64,000 bases of DNA from Wyeomyia smithii. Lineage: Eukaryota > Arthropoda > Insecta > Diptera > Culicidae. Of the stretch, positions 35,191 through 47,810 are shown piece after piece. Each line of letters starts with the position of its first letter. Position 1 is the stretch's first letter. The stretch covers positions 248,867,589 through 248,931,588 of the forward strand of contig NC_073695.1 in assembly GCF_029784165.1 (NCBI RefSeq), read 5' to 3'. The notes beneath the pieces are model-generated. The model worked only from the letters and a program-made list of their open reading frames with translations, was not told the DNA's origin and ran no database searches. The translations under genes and the position numbers were made by a program.

Positions 35191-35199
35191 ACGAAATCG

Positions 35200-35580
35200 C
35201 TTGATGTTACAAACCGCAACACGATACGGGTTAAAATAGTTGCGTGTGTGAGAGCACCATCGATGTTTATTCGCTGTATACAAAAATCAAATGCGAATTG
35301 TGGAATAATTTGTCTAAAGAATAATAGAGAATGGTAAAACTGAACAGAAAGGCGTAGCTTATTTCGTAGCAACCTTCGGCTATAAAAGAGTGTTTTTGGT
35401 AAAATCAGCTACATTCATTAGTCTGAAGGTAAGCTGGCTGAACCGTCCACAACGTTGACAGTAGTAGCAGCAGATATTAGCACTCAGCAGTAACAGCGGA
35501 TTGCAGCGGGTTGCGCCTGTGGCTGCCTTTAAATCAAACAAATCACTTGCCCTGTGGTTGGTCACCATGTCTCAGGAGCA
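35200..35580 (+). repeat. Dispersed repeat with TATA-like box, partner at 2835-3200
   Basis: Same block order as 2835-3200 and the same orientation. Here CGGCTATAAAAGAG at about 35378-35391 looks like a Pol II TATA box, followed by GTAGCAGCAGAT, a CAAACAAATCACTTG block and GGTTGGTCACCATG. It may be a promoter-bearing repeat. No coding sequence is supported downstream. Confidence 0.5.
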
Positions 35581-36009
35581 GAGCGGTTCTCCTCACTTCT
35601 CAGAGTGTGTCGTCAGACTGCCGTTATTGCCCCACTACTGAGGCAGTTTAAGGCAAATAAACAAGTATTTGAAGGTTAATCATTCTTTGACAACTCAAGC
35701 GAGCAATCTGTGCTGGATACTAGAAATTTATTGTGAAACCGCTTTTACAGCTCGTGTTTTTAGTGTCTTTTTTCCCCCACTGTTGAGGCATCACAAAGCA
35801 AGCGTTTGGAGACTTTATGACTCATTAATGAAACACTTACAACAATGCATTTGGTAATAGTGTGCGTAGTTCTACGTCATTTATGCGGTCGTGTCTTGGA
35901 TACAACCTCCTACTTTTTTCATCAAATTGGTTCTCTTTCAGTTCCTAAAATACTCCCAACAAATCAGGTGAGGGAAAAGAAGGCATTTGTCTGTATTATC
36001 AAGAAAAAT

Positions 36010-36908
36010 CACAGGAAGGTTGTATGCAAAGCCACGACCGCAAGGTTAAAGTAGAATATATTTACAAGAGAGATAACCCGGCTGTTTGCGTGTCAGTCAT
36101 TTTTTCTAGTAAATAAACGTTGACAGTTCATTGGCAGTATTGTAATTTCTTTTTGTTTGATATTTTGAGTGAAGTTCGTTGAATATTTTTAAATTTTGTG
36201 CAAATGTGAAGCTGAAGTGCTGCCAAATTGTAATATGCACATTTAATACGACATCATTAAACGGGAACGGAACAAAGGCTACGGTTATGCAGAACGCGAA
36301 TGACGGCTCGATGCGATTCGCCTTACTGTGGTGAAATGTATAGCTCTTTTTAAGGCGAAATAAAGCTATACATTTCAACACATTTCGTCCTGCCGAATCG
36401 CATCGCGCCGTTATTTGCGTTCTGCATAACCGTAGCCAAACACTATATTATAGCGCAAAACGAGAAAATATTAACTCTACAAATATTCATTTGTGTTCTT
36501 CAAATTTCAGTTGTTAAATTTAATAACCGATGAAATGTCTGTTTATTATCTAATGAAGCTCTTATATAGGCCGAATGATGAATTTCCAATTTACTAGGTC
36601 CATAAATCTGCCGACCGTGCTTGGGAAAGCAATCGTATAACGACCAGAGGTCGAATTTTGTGTTTTGACAAGGCTTAAGAATTTTCAATAGTACAATAGT
36701 TCAAATAATAAAATTGCAATTTCATGCATTTGGTAGGAATCTTAGAAGATTTTCTAATCGATTGCTGCAAAAACGAAGGAAATCCATCGAAAACTAACCG
36801 ATTTATTAGCATTTGAAATTGGACATATTTCTCACTTTTTTCAATTTTAGATTTTCATTTCACATCCCTATGTAGCCGAACTTCCTGAGAGAAGTATTCT
36901 ACTTCAAA
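36010..36908 (-). repeat. Promoter-bearing repeat, copy 1
   Basis: The left part (ACAGGAAGGTTG, GCAAAGCCACGACCGCAAGG) and right end (CCTATGTAGCCGAACTTCC, AAGTATTCTACTTC) are shared with copies 2 and 3. The ends form an imperfect inverted repeat (left TTAAAGTAGAATA, right TATTCTACTTCAA). On the minus strand, GGCCTATATAAGAGC gives a TATA-like box. The tandem block seen in the other copies is missing, and a foldback element interrupts it at 36277-36437. Confidence 0.65.
36277..36437. mobile_element. Foldback MITE inside repeat copy 1
   Basis: 161 bp. The left arm GGCTACGGTTATGCAGAAC is the inverse of the right arm GTTCTGCATAACCGTAGCC. A second inner pair (ATGTATAGCT / AGCTATACAT) nests within. 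The flanks share AAA, which could be a short target duplication. Superfamily unassigned. Confidence 0.75.
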
Positions 36909-36920
36909 AAAAGGTGAAAT

Positions 36921-38093
36921 AACAGGAGGGTTGTGTGCAAAGCCAAGACCGCAAGGTTGAAGTAGAATACTTTTACAAGAAAGATGCTTGCGTATCAGTC
37001 ATTTTTTTAGTAAATAAACGTTGACTAATCAGATCAATCGTATTTTACGCTTCAACAAGGATTGACCATTTTCAATAATATTGTAAGTTGCTTGCCATGG
37101 TTGGGGCTTGACAATTTTTAAATTTTGAGATGAATGTTTTTTGGATGTCGTGCTCATGACTGAAGGAAAAGATAATTCAGTACGTTCTGAGACACGAATA
37201 TAAAGTAAAATTTATAACTTTAACAAATTCAAAAATGTAAATTAACTCAAGAGAAAACATTAACGCATTTATTTCACCCTGAAAAGGACAATTTGTTGTT
37301 CAATTTAGTATCGGATAAGATATCACTGACAGTGCGAACATTCGTTGTGATAAAGTAAACAGTGAAATGCTGATATAGCACTCAAAACTAGACGGCTCAC
37401 GTGTTATCAAAATGAGTTAACTTTTCATTGAATGCATTTCACTAATGTGCCTCACTGCATAAGCCGCTATCGATGCTGAGATCCGCTGCAACTAGTGCGC
37501 TATCCATAGCCTTACCACAGTTGTGACCGCTATACGCTCCCATCGGTATGCGCTGTCCCTGCATCAGCTGGCCCAGCTGCTGGGATCCACTGCAAATAGT
37601 GCACTATCCATTGCTACGCCACAGCTATGGCCGCTATCCGCTATCGCTGGTATCCACTGCATTGCTAGTGCTGCTGCTAAGGGAGGACGACTGGTGTTGT
37701 CGCTGTCTAGAACTATTATGAGCGGCTTCGGCTGAAACAGGCTCTTATATAGGCCCAATAGCATGTTTTCAATTGCAAGGTATATGATTCTGTCGACCGT
37801 GCTTGGGAAGTAATCATATAACGACCAATCAGAGGTCGAATTTTTCGTTTTGACAAGGCTTGACTATTTTCGATAGTACAATAGTGTGAATAATAACATT
37901 ACGATTATCTTCTTTTGGGAAGAATCTTAGAAGATTTTCCAATCTATTGCTGCAAGAACGAAGGAAATCCATCGAAAACTAACCGATTTATTAGCATTTG
38001 AAATTGGACATATTTTTCACATTTTTCGGTTTTAGATTTTCATTTCACATCCCTATGTAGCCGAACTTCCTGAGAGAAGTATTCTACTTCAAA
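36921..38093 (-). repeat. Promoter-bearing repeat, copy 2
   Basis: It lies almost directly after copy 1 in the same orientation. Left inverted end TTGAAGTAGAATACTTTTAC at 36957, right end near GTATTCTACTTCAA at 38079-38092. Read on the minus strand from the right end: CTCTGATTGGTCG (inverted CCAAT), GGGCCTATATAAGAGCC (TATA-like, near 37740-37756), then a tandem block of about 115-bp units (37450-37720). No intact ORF with known domains. Unclassified, possibly a DNA transposon. Confidence 0.68.
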
Positions 38094-39470
38094 AGGCAGG
38101 CCGTTTTGGCCGATAAAATATATTGCGACTTTAACGTTGCCGTCTAGTTCCCCATAAACGAATGTTTTTTTTTCTCTGCTGTTCACCTTATTCCCAGGTC
38201 GACGATAGCATGTATGGTTGCATATAACAATTGGCATGCGATAAATACATCCTTCAGTGTACAACCGCTCTATTGCCGAGTTTGCTTTTCTTTGCACGAA
38301 GGCTGTCGGTGAGTAGCCGAGCAATCCTTACGCTTCTTCTTCCCACAGCATTTTTTAACAGCCGTCACTCGAAATCCACCATAGGCAAATAAAAAAAAGA
38401 GAGGGAAAATGTCTCCGGTGGATTCGGGCTGTTACCGGAACGCGCTGTTTGTGTAGTGCAGACCCGAACGTCTGTATAAAAACAGCTTCTTTTTTTCTAT
38501 ATTCGCAATCTGAAAGACAATCCTCCAAATAATGCCGAATCGACACACGGAGTACATTTTTCGTTTCCTTTTGTGATGCTCTGTTGTTCTCAATGTGATT
38601 ATCGGACTGCCAGCGCGAATAGGTATCACGTTGTTCGTGCAACAACAAACACATGCTTAGAAGACAGTAAAAAAAAACTGTACCGTTTTTTTCGGTTACA
38701 ACGATGGAATTCAGGAAGAAACAATTATAAAGAAGAAGAAGTATTATTACAACATGACTTGCACCCGCATGCAAGAAAGCAACTGTTTGTGGTTTCTCGA
38801 ACGCTGATTAGAATTTATTAAGTAAATGAAGACTTTGAAGCCTTACTTGACTGTAAATCATTATTATTATTTTTCAAGTAACAAATTTGTTACAAGTGCG
38901 AGAAGTCTTCGTGATTTGTTTTAAAGTAACCAGTGAAAATTTTGCGTGTAGTTTTGACGGCCATTATAAGAAAATCGTGGTCTCGTTACAAGGGCAAATT
39001 ATATGACAGTATGTGTTGTTACTTGACTGGGGATAATTGTAATTGATTTTTAAGTAACAAATTTGTTGCAAAAGAGATAATTTTTCGTTGTTACTTTAAA
39101 ATGATGAAGTAAAAATAGTGTGTGTTAGTGTAAATAAATATAGCTAACATATAAGAATTAAATGTGAAAATTCATAATTATGTACATTACATTTTGCTAA
39201 ATCGATTTTCTGTAAATTAAACTGAGTATCAGTTTAACATACAAACTCGTAGAATCTACTGGAATAAGTGCTCGAGCTGAATGAAGGTGTTATTTTTGGT
39301 AAATGCAGAATCTCAAGGATATATATTCAACACAAATGATACTGCCTAGATGAAAGAACCATGAATGAATACGCTAATTTATTATAATTCATTCAAGTCA
39401 ACGAAGAAATATACTTGAAAATCTGAAGGAGAAATGAAGCAAGCATGAAATATTACAAGATATACCTTCC
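38094..39470. other. Intergenic DNA with a dispersed repeat
   Basis: No recognised gene; minus-strand frames at 38040-38324 and 38355-38774 lack motifs. About 38820-39070 holds a repeat with AAGTAACAAATTTGTTAC-type inverted segments and GTGTTGTTACTTGACTGGGG, which matches the minus strand of 55690-55790. Confidence 0.45.
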
Positions 39471-39477
39471 CAGCTGG

Positions 39478-39655
39478 GCTCGAGGTACGATGCTGGCCTA
39501 ACAATCCAGTCATCGTATGTTCGAGTCCCGGCTCGGGAGAGACTTTAGATCCAGTAGGATCGTAGTGTCCTGTACACTTAACAGATGGCTGCGAAGTCTG
39601 TGTACAATAAAACAGAAGGTCGAGTTCCGCTACGGAATGTAGCCCTAGGGGTTGT
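39478..39655 (+). mobile_element. tRNA-derived SINE
   Basis: The tRNA-like head GGGCTCGAGGTACGATGCTG contains a B box, TGTTCGAGTCCC. It is followed by a tail with GACTTTAGATCCAGTAGG, GCTGCGAAGTCTGTGTAC and AAGGTCGAGTTCCG. This tail composition is one I associate with mosquito SINEs, from memory. Boundaries are approximate and no duplication was found. Confidence 0.7.
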
Positions 39656-40012
39656 AAGAAATGGTGACGTGGGACTAAACACTGTAATTAGAGCGATTTT
39701 TAGTTACAAAGGTTACAGATTCCGCAGCCAGAATCAATTCGTCTGTTTAGTGACTAGCGTGTTTTTATTCTCAGCCTATCCTTGAAATCTTTTTTTAAAA
39801 AAAATATATTTAATAACCTCGGCGATATTGTGTCTTTAGAGTTTTATTTTTCAAACAAGATTTATTTGACACCTCACGAATGTATCGTTGTTTTTTTTGA
39901 ATAAGCTCCTTCTATTTCCTTCTATTTCCTCAAAAACCAAATCTTTCAAATTCAACAATACTTACGTTATCATAATGAATAATTTGATCTAATGTTACTC
40001 TGATTAAATCAA

Positions 40013-40031
40013 ATTGTTTATATGAATATTA
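40013..40031 (+). repeat. SINE target-site duplication, left (19 bp)
   Basis: ATTGTTTATATGAATATTA, identical to 40287-40305, flanking the SINE. Length and identity indicate insertion by LINE machinery. Confidence 0.9.
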
Positions 40032-40286
40032 AAATTATGTGGTCCCCGTGGTTCTGTGGTTAGCGATGTCGGTCGGCTAGCTCTCCCACACGGTTCGATT
40101 CCCGATCAGGTCGAGGATCTTTTCGAGCTGGAAATTTTCTCGACTCAGCACTGGGGCACGGTGTATCGTTGTACTTATCCTGCAACATGCAAAATGTGTC
40201 GAAAACAATATCGATAACGAATTCTCTCAACTAACCTAGTTGGTCGAGACCGCATTAGCCCCCCAGGCTAGCGTGCGAAATTGTTT
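40032..40286 (+). mobile_element. tRNA-derived SINE with perfect 19-bp target duplication
   Basis: The head GTGGTTCTGTGGTTAGCGAT (A box) is followed by CGGTTCGATTCCCG (B box, near 40093-40106), then a family tail shared with the minus copy at 32521-32783. The transcript would be made by Pol III and mobilised by a LINE. The perfect duplication suggests a recent insertion. Confidence 0.88.
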
Positions 40287-40305
40287 ATTGTTTATATGAA
40301 TATTA
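40287..40305 (+). repeat. SINE target-site duplication, right (19 bp)
   Basis: Exact match to 40013-40031, directly after the SINE end GCGAAATTGTTT. Confidence 0.9.
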
Positions 40306-40862
40306 CTCTGAAAATAATTTCGAAGCCGTTACATAGGCTCACTGACAGGGAAACATTAGAAGATATGTCATACGAAATTATCAACAAATTCCAGCAAAAA
40401 ACCTAGTGACCAACAATAACAATGAAGTTGAAGTTTAAAAAGATTTTTTTTTTTCGTTTTTTGCTTGAGATAAAATGAAATAAAAATAACTTATAACTGT
40501 TACAAAAATGTTCAATTGTTGTTGAGTAATTTATGTTTTTTTATGGTAATTAGATTCATGAGATAAACTGTTACCATTAATAGCAGAGCAATTCCACAAA
40601 CAAACGGGCAACCAATTTAATCGACCATTTTTGATTTGGCAGAAACTTTGCACAGACGTTTCTATAGGCAAAAGATGCTATTTTGTGCTATTGGTTGAAT
40701 TTTTTGGAACACGACTCATTTTTGAGAAGCTATTGAAAAATGCTATTTGTTAGCTATTGATGATTACAATTTTTTCTATCACAACTTGTTTTTTCCCTGA
40801 TTTCTCCATGATCGGACAGGTTGCATTGTTTAGGTAATCTTTTGTAGTTTTTATAAAAAAAA
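40306..40862. other. AT-rich spacer
   Basis: No gene or repeat structure recognised between the SINE and repeat copy 3. Confidence 0.4.
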
Positions 40863-42133
40863 TCACAGGAGGGTTGTGTGCAAAGCCACGACCGCAAGGT
40901 TGAAGTAGAATACTTTTACAAGAAAGGTAACCCGGCTACTTGCGTGTTAGTCATTTTTTCTAGTAAATAAACTTTGACTAATCAGATCAATTGAATTTTG
41001 CGCTTCAACAAGGATTGACCATTTTCAATAATATAGTAAGTTGCTTGTCATGGTTAGGGCTTGACCGCTTGACAATTTTTAAATTTTGAGATGAAATTTT
41101 TTAGGATGTCGTGCTCATGACTGAAGGAAAAGATAATTCAGTACATTTTGAGACACGGAGATGAAGTAAAATTTACAAAACTTAACTTTTACAAATTTAA
41201 AAATGTGAATTAACTCATTAGAAAATATTAACTCTTCAATCAAGTTTTTATTTCATCCTGAAAAGGACAATTTGATGTTCATTTTAGTATCGGATAAGAT
41301 GCTGATCACATCTTTGCGTTATCACTGACAGTGCGAAAAAAGTATTCCTTGTGATAAAATAAACAGTGATAATCTGATTTAACACTCAAAACTAGACGTT
41401 CTACGTGCTGTCAAAATGAGTCAAATTTTCATTGAATGCATTTACTAGTGCCCACTATCACACAGAGACTGCATTTCACTAAAGTGCCTCACTGCATCAG
41501 CCGCTATCGATGCTGAGATCCACTGCAACTAGTTCGCTATCCATAGCCATGCCACAGTTGTGGCCGCTATACGCTGCCATTGCTACCCACTGTCCCTGCA
41601 TCAGCTGGCCCAGCTGCTATCGTTGCTGGAATCTGCTGCAACTAGCGCGCTATCCATTGCTACGCCACAGCTATGGCCGCTTTCCGCCATCGCTGGTATC
41701 CACTGCACTGCTAGTGCTGCTGCTAAGGGAGGACGACTGCTGTTGTCGCTGTCTAGAACTTATATGAGCGGCTTCGGTTGAAACAGGCTCTTATATAGGC
41801 CAAACAGCATGTTTTAAATTGCAAGGATCTGTCGACCGTGCTTGGGAAGCAATCATATAACGACCAATCAGAGGACGAATTTTTCGTTTTGACAAGGCTC
41901 GACTATTTTCAATAACACAATAGTGTGAATAACAAAATTACAATTATCTTCTTTAGGGAAGAATCTTTGAAGATTTTACAATCTATTGCTGCAAGAACGC
42001 AGGAAATCCAGCGAATACTAACCGATTCATTAGCATTTGAAATTGGACATATTTTTCACTTTTTCCGGTTTTAGATTTGCATTTCACATCCCTATGTAGC
42101 CGAACTTCCTGAGAGAAGTATTCTACTTCAAAA
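40863..42133 (-). repeat. Promoter-bearing repeat, copy 3
   Basis: Best preserved copy. Left inverted end TTGAAGTAGAATACTTTTAC at about 40900, right end GTATTCTACTTCAA at 42118-42131. Both ends share a CGGCTAC (or inverse) block about 40 bp in. On the minus strand: CCTCTGATTGGTCG, GGCCTATATAAGAGCC near 41786-41801, then two about 115-bp tandem units (41490-41730) rich in GCTATCC and CCACAGTTGTGG. No recognised protein. Confidence 0.7.
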
Positions 42134-42600
42134 TTAGGTTTTTAAAAATGAGCTTTCTTGGGAAAATTATTTTTAATTTTTCTTTTATCTTTTTTCAAAA
42201 GTAAATATATTTTTTTTAGTGTGTACTCTTTTTTCGAAAAGACAAAATTATAATCTGCAAATTTGTCGAAGACGTCACACCGATAAAACAAACCGTTTTG
42301 GCCCTAAAAATATTTGTTATCATCAATACCTTCTCAAAATAGCATCTAGAGAAGAAAGATGTGATGGGACCCCGTCAAAAATTGCTTTTTGTGAAAAACT
42401 ATTAAAACCTGTAGATGCATGGATAGACCTTGGGTGGATGAGTTGGAAGTTTCAAATTTAATTCTAATTGAGGAAGAAAAAATCCTGAATACATTAGATG
42501 ATTCAATTTTTCTTGGCATCAGTACCACATGAGAGTTCTCTCACTTAATCTGAACTAATGATATTGCCAATGCTACACAGATCACATTTTACCGTTGCGA
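42134..42600. other. AT-rich spacer before Helitron B
   Basis: No gene recognised. It ends with A at 42600, the putative left target base of the Helitron. Confidence 0.4.
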
Positions 42601-44637
42601 TCTTCTTCTTCTTCTACTATATAAAAATGGAATTCCGTAACGCTTGGTCTTATTGATATTATTCCTTCAGTCTCTGAGGTGTACAGTAATCATCATAATT
42701 TTGAATCGTTCTAAACCAAAAATAATAAGCGGTGACATGTAGGTTTTTTAACATGAAAATGTTCGCTGATGTTCAGGAAAGTCATTTGATAAAAATAATA
42801 GGTATCTAATTACTAAAACTTGAGATATTTTTCACAAAACTACGTAAAACATGCAAAATTTTGACTTTCTGTACTAAATTTGCCTCTAAATCAAAATTCA
42901 AAGCGATGACATGTGATTCTTTTTTCATTAAAATGTTCGTTGATGTTTAAGACAGACATTTGAGAAAAAATAACAGGTATCTGATTACTAAAACTCGAGA
43001 TATTATTCACAAAACTACGTGAAACATGCAAAATCATGACTTTTATGCTGAATTTGCCTCTAAATCAAAACTCGAAGCAGTGATCTGTGATTTTTACTGT
43101 AATAAAATGTTCGTTGTGTTTAGGAAAGATATTTGAGGGAAAAATAATAGGTTCTGATTATTTTAAATTTAATAATTTCCACAAAACCACGTGAAAAATG
43201 CAAAACCATATTTTTTACGCTCAATTTGGCTCTAAATCAGAATTCAAAGCGATGACACGTGATTTTTTTTCAATAAAATGTTCGTTGATATTGAGGAATG
43301 ACCATCGAGAAGAAATAATAGTTATCTGATAACTGAAAGTAAGGATACTATTCTCAAAACTTAGTAAAACATGAAATATCATGAATATTTTGCTATGATA
43401 TATATTTTCTTTTGACTTTTGAGTAAAAATAACAGATTTTTGATTACTGGAAATTGTGATATTATTCACAACACTACATTAAACAAGCAAAATCATGAAT
43501 ATTTGAACTCAATTTGCCTCTAAATCGAAATTCAAAGCTATGATATGTAATTGTTCTTCATTAAAATGTGTGTTAACGTTCAGGAAAGACATTTGAGGAA
43601 AAATATTAGGTATCTTATTGCTTAAAGTTGAGATATTACTTTAAAAACTACGTATGTTTGAAAATGATTTTTTGCATACAGGAAAACACATTACAATACT
43701 CTTTTTTAAATTTATATATATTATACATATAATACATGCAAAATTTTGACTTTTTGAGCATGAGCTCAATTCGCCTGTAAATTAATTTTTTTTTTCAATA
43801 AAATGTTCGTTGTTCCTTCATCATCTGCAAATACTTTCTTGCAGAAGAATTTATGTTTCAATTTGGCTCGAGTCGAGCAGATAAAAATTACATTTCTGAT
43901 GTTTTCGTAGTTTTGTGAACAGTAACACATTACGGGATTCGAAATACTATTTTACTTTTACCAAAGCTAGATCTTGGGACATTTGGCTGGAGGAAAGGCC
44001 GCATTTCATTGGTTTAATCTTTTTTTTTAATTTCTAGGAATTTATGTGCATTAAAACGTCAACTTCTTCTCAGACGTGTTCCTTGGACACCAACAAACAT
44101 TTTCGTTATAAAAATTCACATGTTATCTCTTTAGATATGATTATAGAGGTGAACTAAGCATGAATGGTCACGCTAAATTCTTCTTACTTTGATTTCTTTT
44201 TTCTAAAAGTTACATAAAAAGAGGTTTTACTGTGAACGATTGACGAATATTCGGTTATCACCCGAGTATTCGGAACTGGGATGACCCCACATAACATTTT
44301 CCAAAATAACGACTTCTGGTTTCAGGAAAATAATCTAAAGTGGTATTTGGCCAACCATTTTAATACTTCCGAAACTTCTGAACTCCATACGTCATTTTGA
44401 AATCCGAAATGGCGACTTCCAGTTTTTGTAAAACATCCCCAAATCACAAAATGCAATCCAATATGGGTATTTCCGTTCTGTGCGTTCTCAGAATGTTAAA
44501 GTACTTAAAGTGATGATGGACGTATAAGATGTGAAATATTTTTGAAGTGAGTTGTGCTAATATTGCAATGAGTTATAAAAAATGATTCCGAATTTTGGAA
44601 CTTTTGATCCCGAGCATCGCCGGGAACGTTAAACTAG
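42601..44637 (+). mobile_element. Non-autonomous Helitron, copy B
   Basis: Starts TCTTCTTCTTC before the shared CTACTATATAAAAATGG and ends with the CCCGAGC-ATC-GCCGGG hairpin, AACGTTAAACTAG, then T. It aligns to both halves of copy A but has only about six of the 175-bp-type units (anchors near 42737, 42900, 43077, 43248, 43535). It lacks the alternating expanded block. It contains the unoccupied form of the LINE target site. No ORF for Rep or helicase. Confidence 0.85.
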
Positions 44638-47570
44638 TAATGAATAAAAGAACAAAAAAAAAATGTGCGCAAAACTACTGTAAACACGTCAAGAATAATT
44701 AATTTTTTTAATTAGTTTAGTTTAGCAGTGTTACCTGAGATAATCATGTTCTGAATAACATAAAACTGACTGATCGAACGTTCCCTAAGTTTATCTTGTA
44801 TAGTTCATAAAATGTTGAAAAAATGTGTGCTGCTTGTGAAATATATTTTGAGAGTGTTAGAATTAGCAATACGAATAATTTTGAGCACTGGATACGATGT
44901 AATACATGCAACAGATAATAGTATCTATTACAACTTTGCAGATTATTTCTATGTTGTTATCGGGATATTCTGTTAACATTATATTAACAAACGTTTAATC
45001 CTATGGAAAACGTATGTAGATTTGAAACCTGCTTTTCCTGATGTAATAATAAAATGGCGGCGATAACTTTTATATTACAAAAAAAATTATATTTTGGCTA
45101 TCGAAGGACATATGTATTATGTAATTTAAAACCGTTATATGAGAGTTATTAGCATTTGAGAACTTCCTTTCCGCCAACCCAAAACGTTACATGCTCTTTT
45201 CATTTTACACAGAATGTACCCCAGTATAGTAAAAAAAGACGTAGTTACACGTTTCTGAAAAGCTCGAGCTTGCGAAAAAAGTTAGGACAGAAATGGCACC
45301 TTTTTCTAGCGTTTTAAACTGTCAAGACTCACTGTGCCGTGAGGCCATATCTTTGCAATCGCCTAGTCCTAATAAACTCGGATCCAAATGAGAGCGTAGG
45401 GCAGGCAGGTGCTTTCGATGGCTGCGGGGTACAAAAAGCAGTGGGAAACAATTTAAACTCCGTAGTTTCAACCTTTGTTTAGCTGTTTCTTTGATTGATC
45501 GTTTTTCTGTCGTTCCAAAATGGTTACACTGATTTGCAATGAAACGACAGTAAGAACGATTTCATAAAAGTTCAATGCCATCGTTTGGGAGAAATTTCTG
45601 CTTTCCTCTCATAATATAAATTGTGTCGAACCTCTAACGTCGTGTTAGCCTCTTTTGGGGGGGATTTCGGATGGAAAACTCGATCCGAAGGTGCCGATGC
45701 CGAAGGCATTTCCCTGGTCGAAAGAGCTGCGTGCATGCAGACTTCGAACACATGTTACAAAAGGGGAGTGTATTAATTGAGCTGTTTATGAAAATAACTA
45801 TACAGCACCGTTTTCCTGACGGTGCAATTTCCCTCCTGGCATGTTGGCTGCATTCGTGCTGCTACGCACTGCCATAGGAGGTGAATGGGAAGGCGCAGGA
45901 AAGCGGCAGCTTCATGAAATGGCTTGTAAGTGCGGTCTGTAACAATGCAGTTGTAGTACATGTCGTATAAGCCCGTTTAATGAAGCACTACAATATTCAT
46001 GGCGGCTGTTTCTGGTGCCGAACAATCGCCGTTTGGCATGAATATGCGATTCTGGGGTTGCTTGCAGTTCCACCGTTGGGGAAAACGGTAAGCTAACTGA
46101 ATTTATAAACATGACCAGAATGCGGAGGTGTTACTAGAGATGCGTTGCACAACATCAGTATATGCGCTGTTTTAGTTGGGATTATTCAAGTAACAGTTTA
46201 AAGGTCAAATCCGTTGAGACAATTCCGATTGAAACCCGGACTGCTTTGAGCTGAACGAGAGCTGCCAACTTTTCCACATTAATCATCTATACTATGCTAG
46301 GGGTAAAGTTTTCTGCACGCTTTTCTGGCTCACTGAATACCAACGTTTTACCAACGCAACGCAGTAAGTACCGAGAAATGGAAATGCAACCTTTTCTCTC
46401 CGCTCTCGGTCTAACCCTTGCAGATCTGATTTAATTAAAGTTGGTTTCTAATCCTCAGAATCTCTTAAGATAAACGAATGCGTTGGCTTTGGCAAAATTT
46501 TGCCGAGACTGGAAGAAAGTTTCCCCTGTGGAATTTATATATTGAATGCAGCAACTGATTCCACTGCTGAACTGCTGAACCTTAACCAAATTTTCGCAAG
46601 TAAAACCATGTAATCAATTACGGTGTGGAAGCAACAACGATTCAAGCAAAAACTGAACTTTTGGAGAAGTAATTTACAGTGTTATGAGACGATCAAGATT
46701 TCGACTTGCCAGTGTCTGTTAATAATCAGTTTGATGAGTTCTCCACAGACATATTGGCGGGCATTATTATTCATAATGTCGCCCCATTGTCTGCTTCTGA
46801 AGTGTGTCTGAAGCTTTCACCTGTCTGAAGCTGCTTCGCAGCGTGCGTCATCACGAAATACTTTCAAGGATACATCACTCGTGAAGAATGAATCATTGAG
46901 TGTTATCACGTGTTCCAGACATGTCGCTATAAGCTTGAGAAAAAATCAAAGCGCTACATGAAGCTCAATTCCCGCACTTCGGTAAAGTTGTGCGTGGGTG
47001 ATTGACACGTGTGGCAAAATAAAATCGTGAAAACAACCGTAAGTAATTCGAACCACTCGCGCCACGGACATGTTCGGTCGTCTGGCAGGGGGGAATAAAG
47101 TTGGTCCTTACTCCAAGTAGGGAAATGTGCTTTATTTACCCTACCTAGTAAATCCGGACTGTCTAAATAGAAAGCCCGCATATGATCGAATGTGGTTCAG
47201 ATACCACTTATCCCACTTGAATATTTCTGAATTTCACTTTGAAAGAAATTTGTGAGAATGTATGGTAATGGTACTTTTCCGTTTTAAAAAGGATGGAGTT
47301 CAAAGTTTTCCGCTTCGCCATTATTGTTGTGAGTGGGAATAAAAGGAAGACATCATCAACTATTCAGTAATGCGATTACTGAATAATTGTTAAGTTTTCA
47401 TTGGCACAAGCTTTACCAACTCGCTTTTCACTTCAGGACAAGAAAACAAAAAGGCTAGAAAACAAGAATATTAGAAACACACAAAAAGGCAACAATACGA
47501 CAACAACAGGTTCAGCGTTAAAATTGTCAGTTGGAACTTTGCCGACTAAAAAGCAATAATAAGATAGGAT
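44638..47570. other. Intergenic DNA, no gene recognised
   Basis: Only short ORFs without motifs occur on either strand. I see no repeats with clear boundaries. Confidence 0.4.
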
Positions 47571-47810
47571 GGAAGTAAGACTCAAATCAAGAAGAAATTG
47601 GTGATTTGATCAGACATCTTAGACAGAGTTGTTAATTTTGCGACTCATGTAATGGAATCTGATAGACGACAATGTAAAAATCTGAAAACAGAGTCAAGTG
47701 AACAGTCAAGCTTATTTTAATACGTCTTTATTAATTTGTGATTCGTGTAGATTATATTGTATCAAAGTGAGAGATGAATTTGAACTCGAAGAGCATCCAC
47801 ACATTTAATT

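Noticed and set aside
38355..38774. 139-aa minus-strand ORF
   Set aside because: Hydrophobic start but no motif, and other frames overlap it equally well; likely chance.
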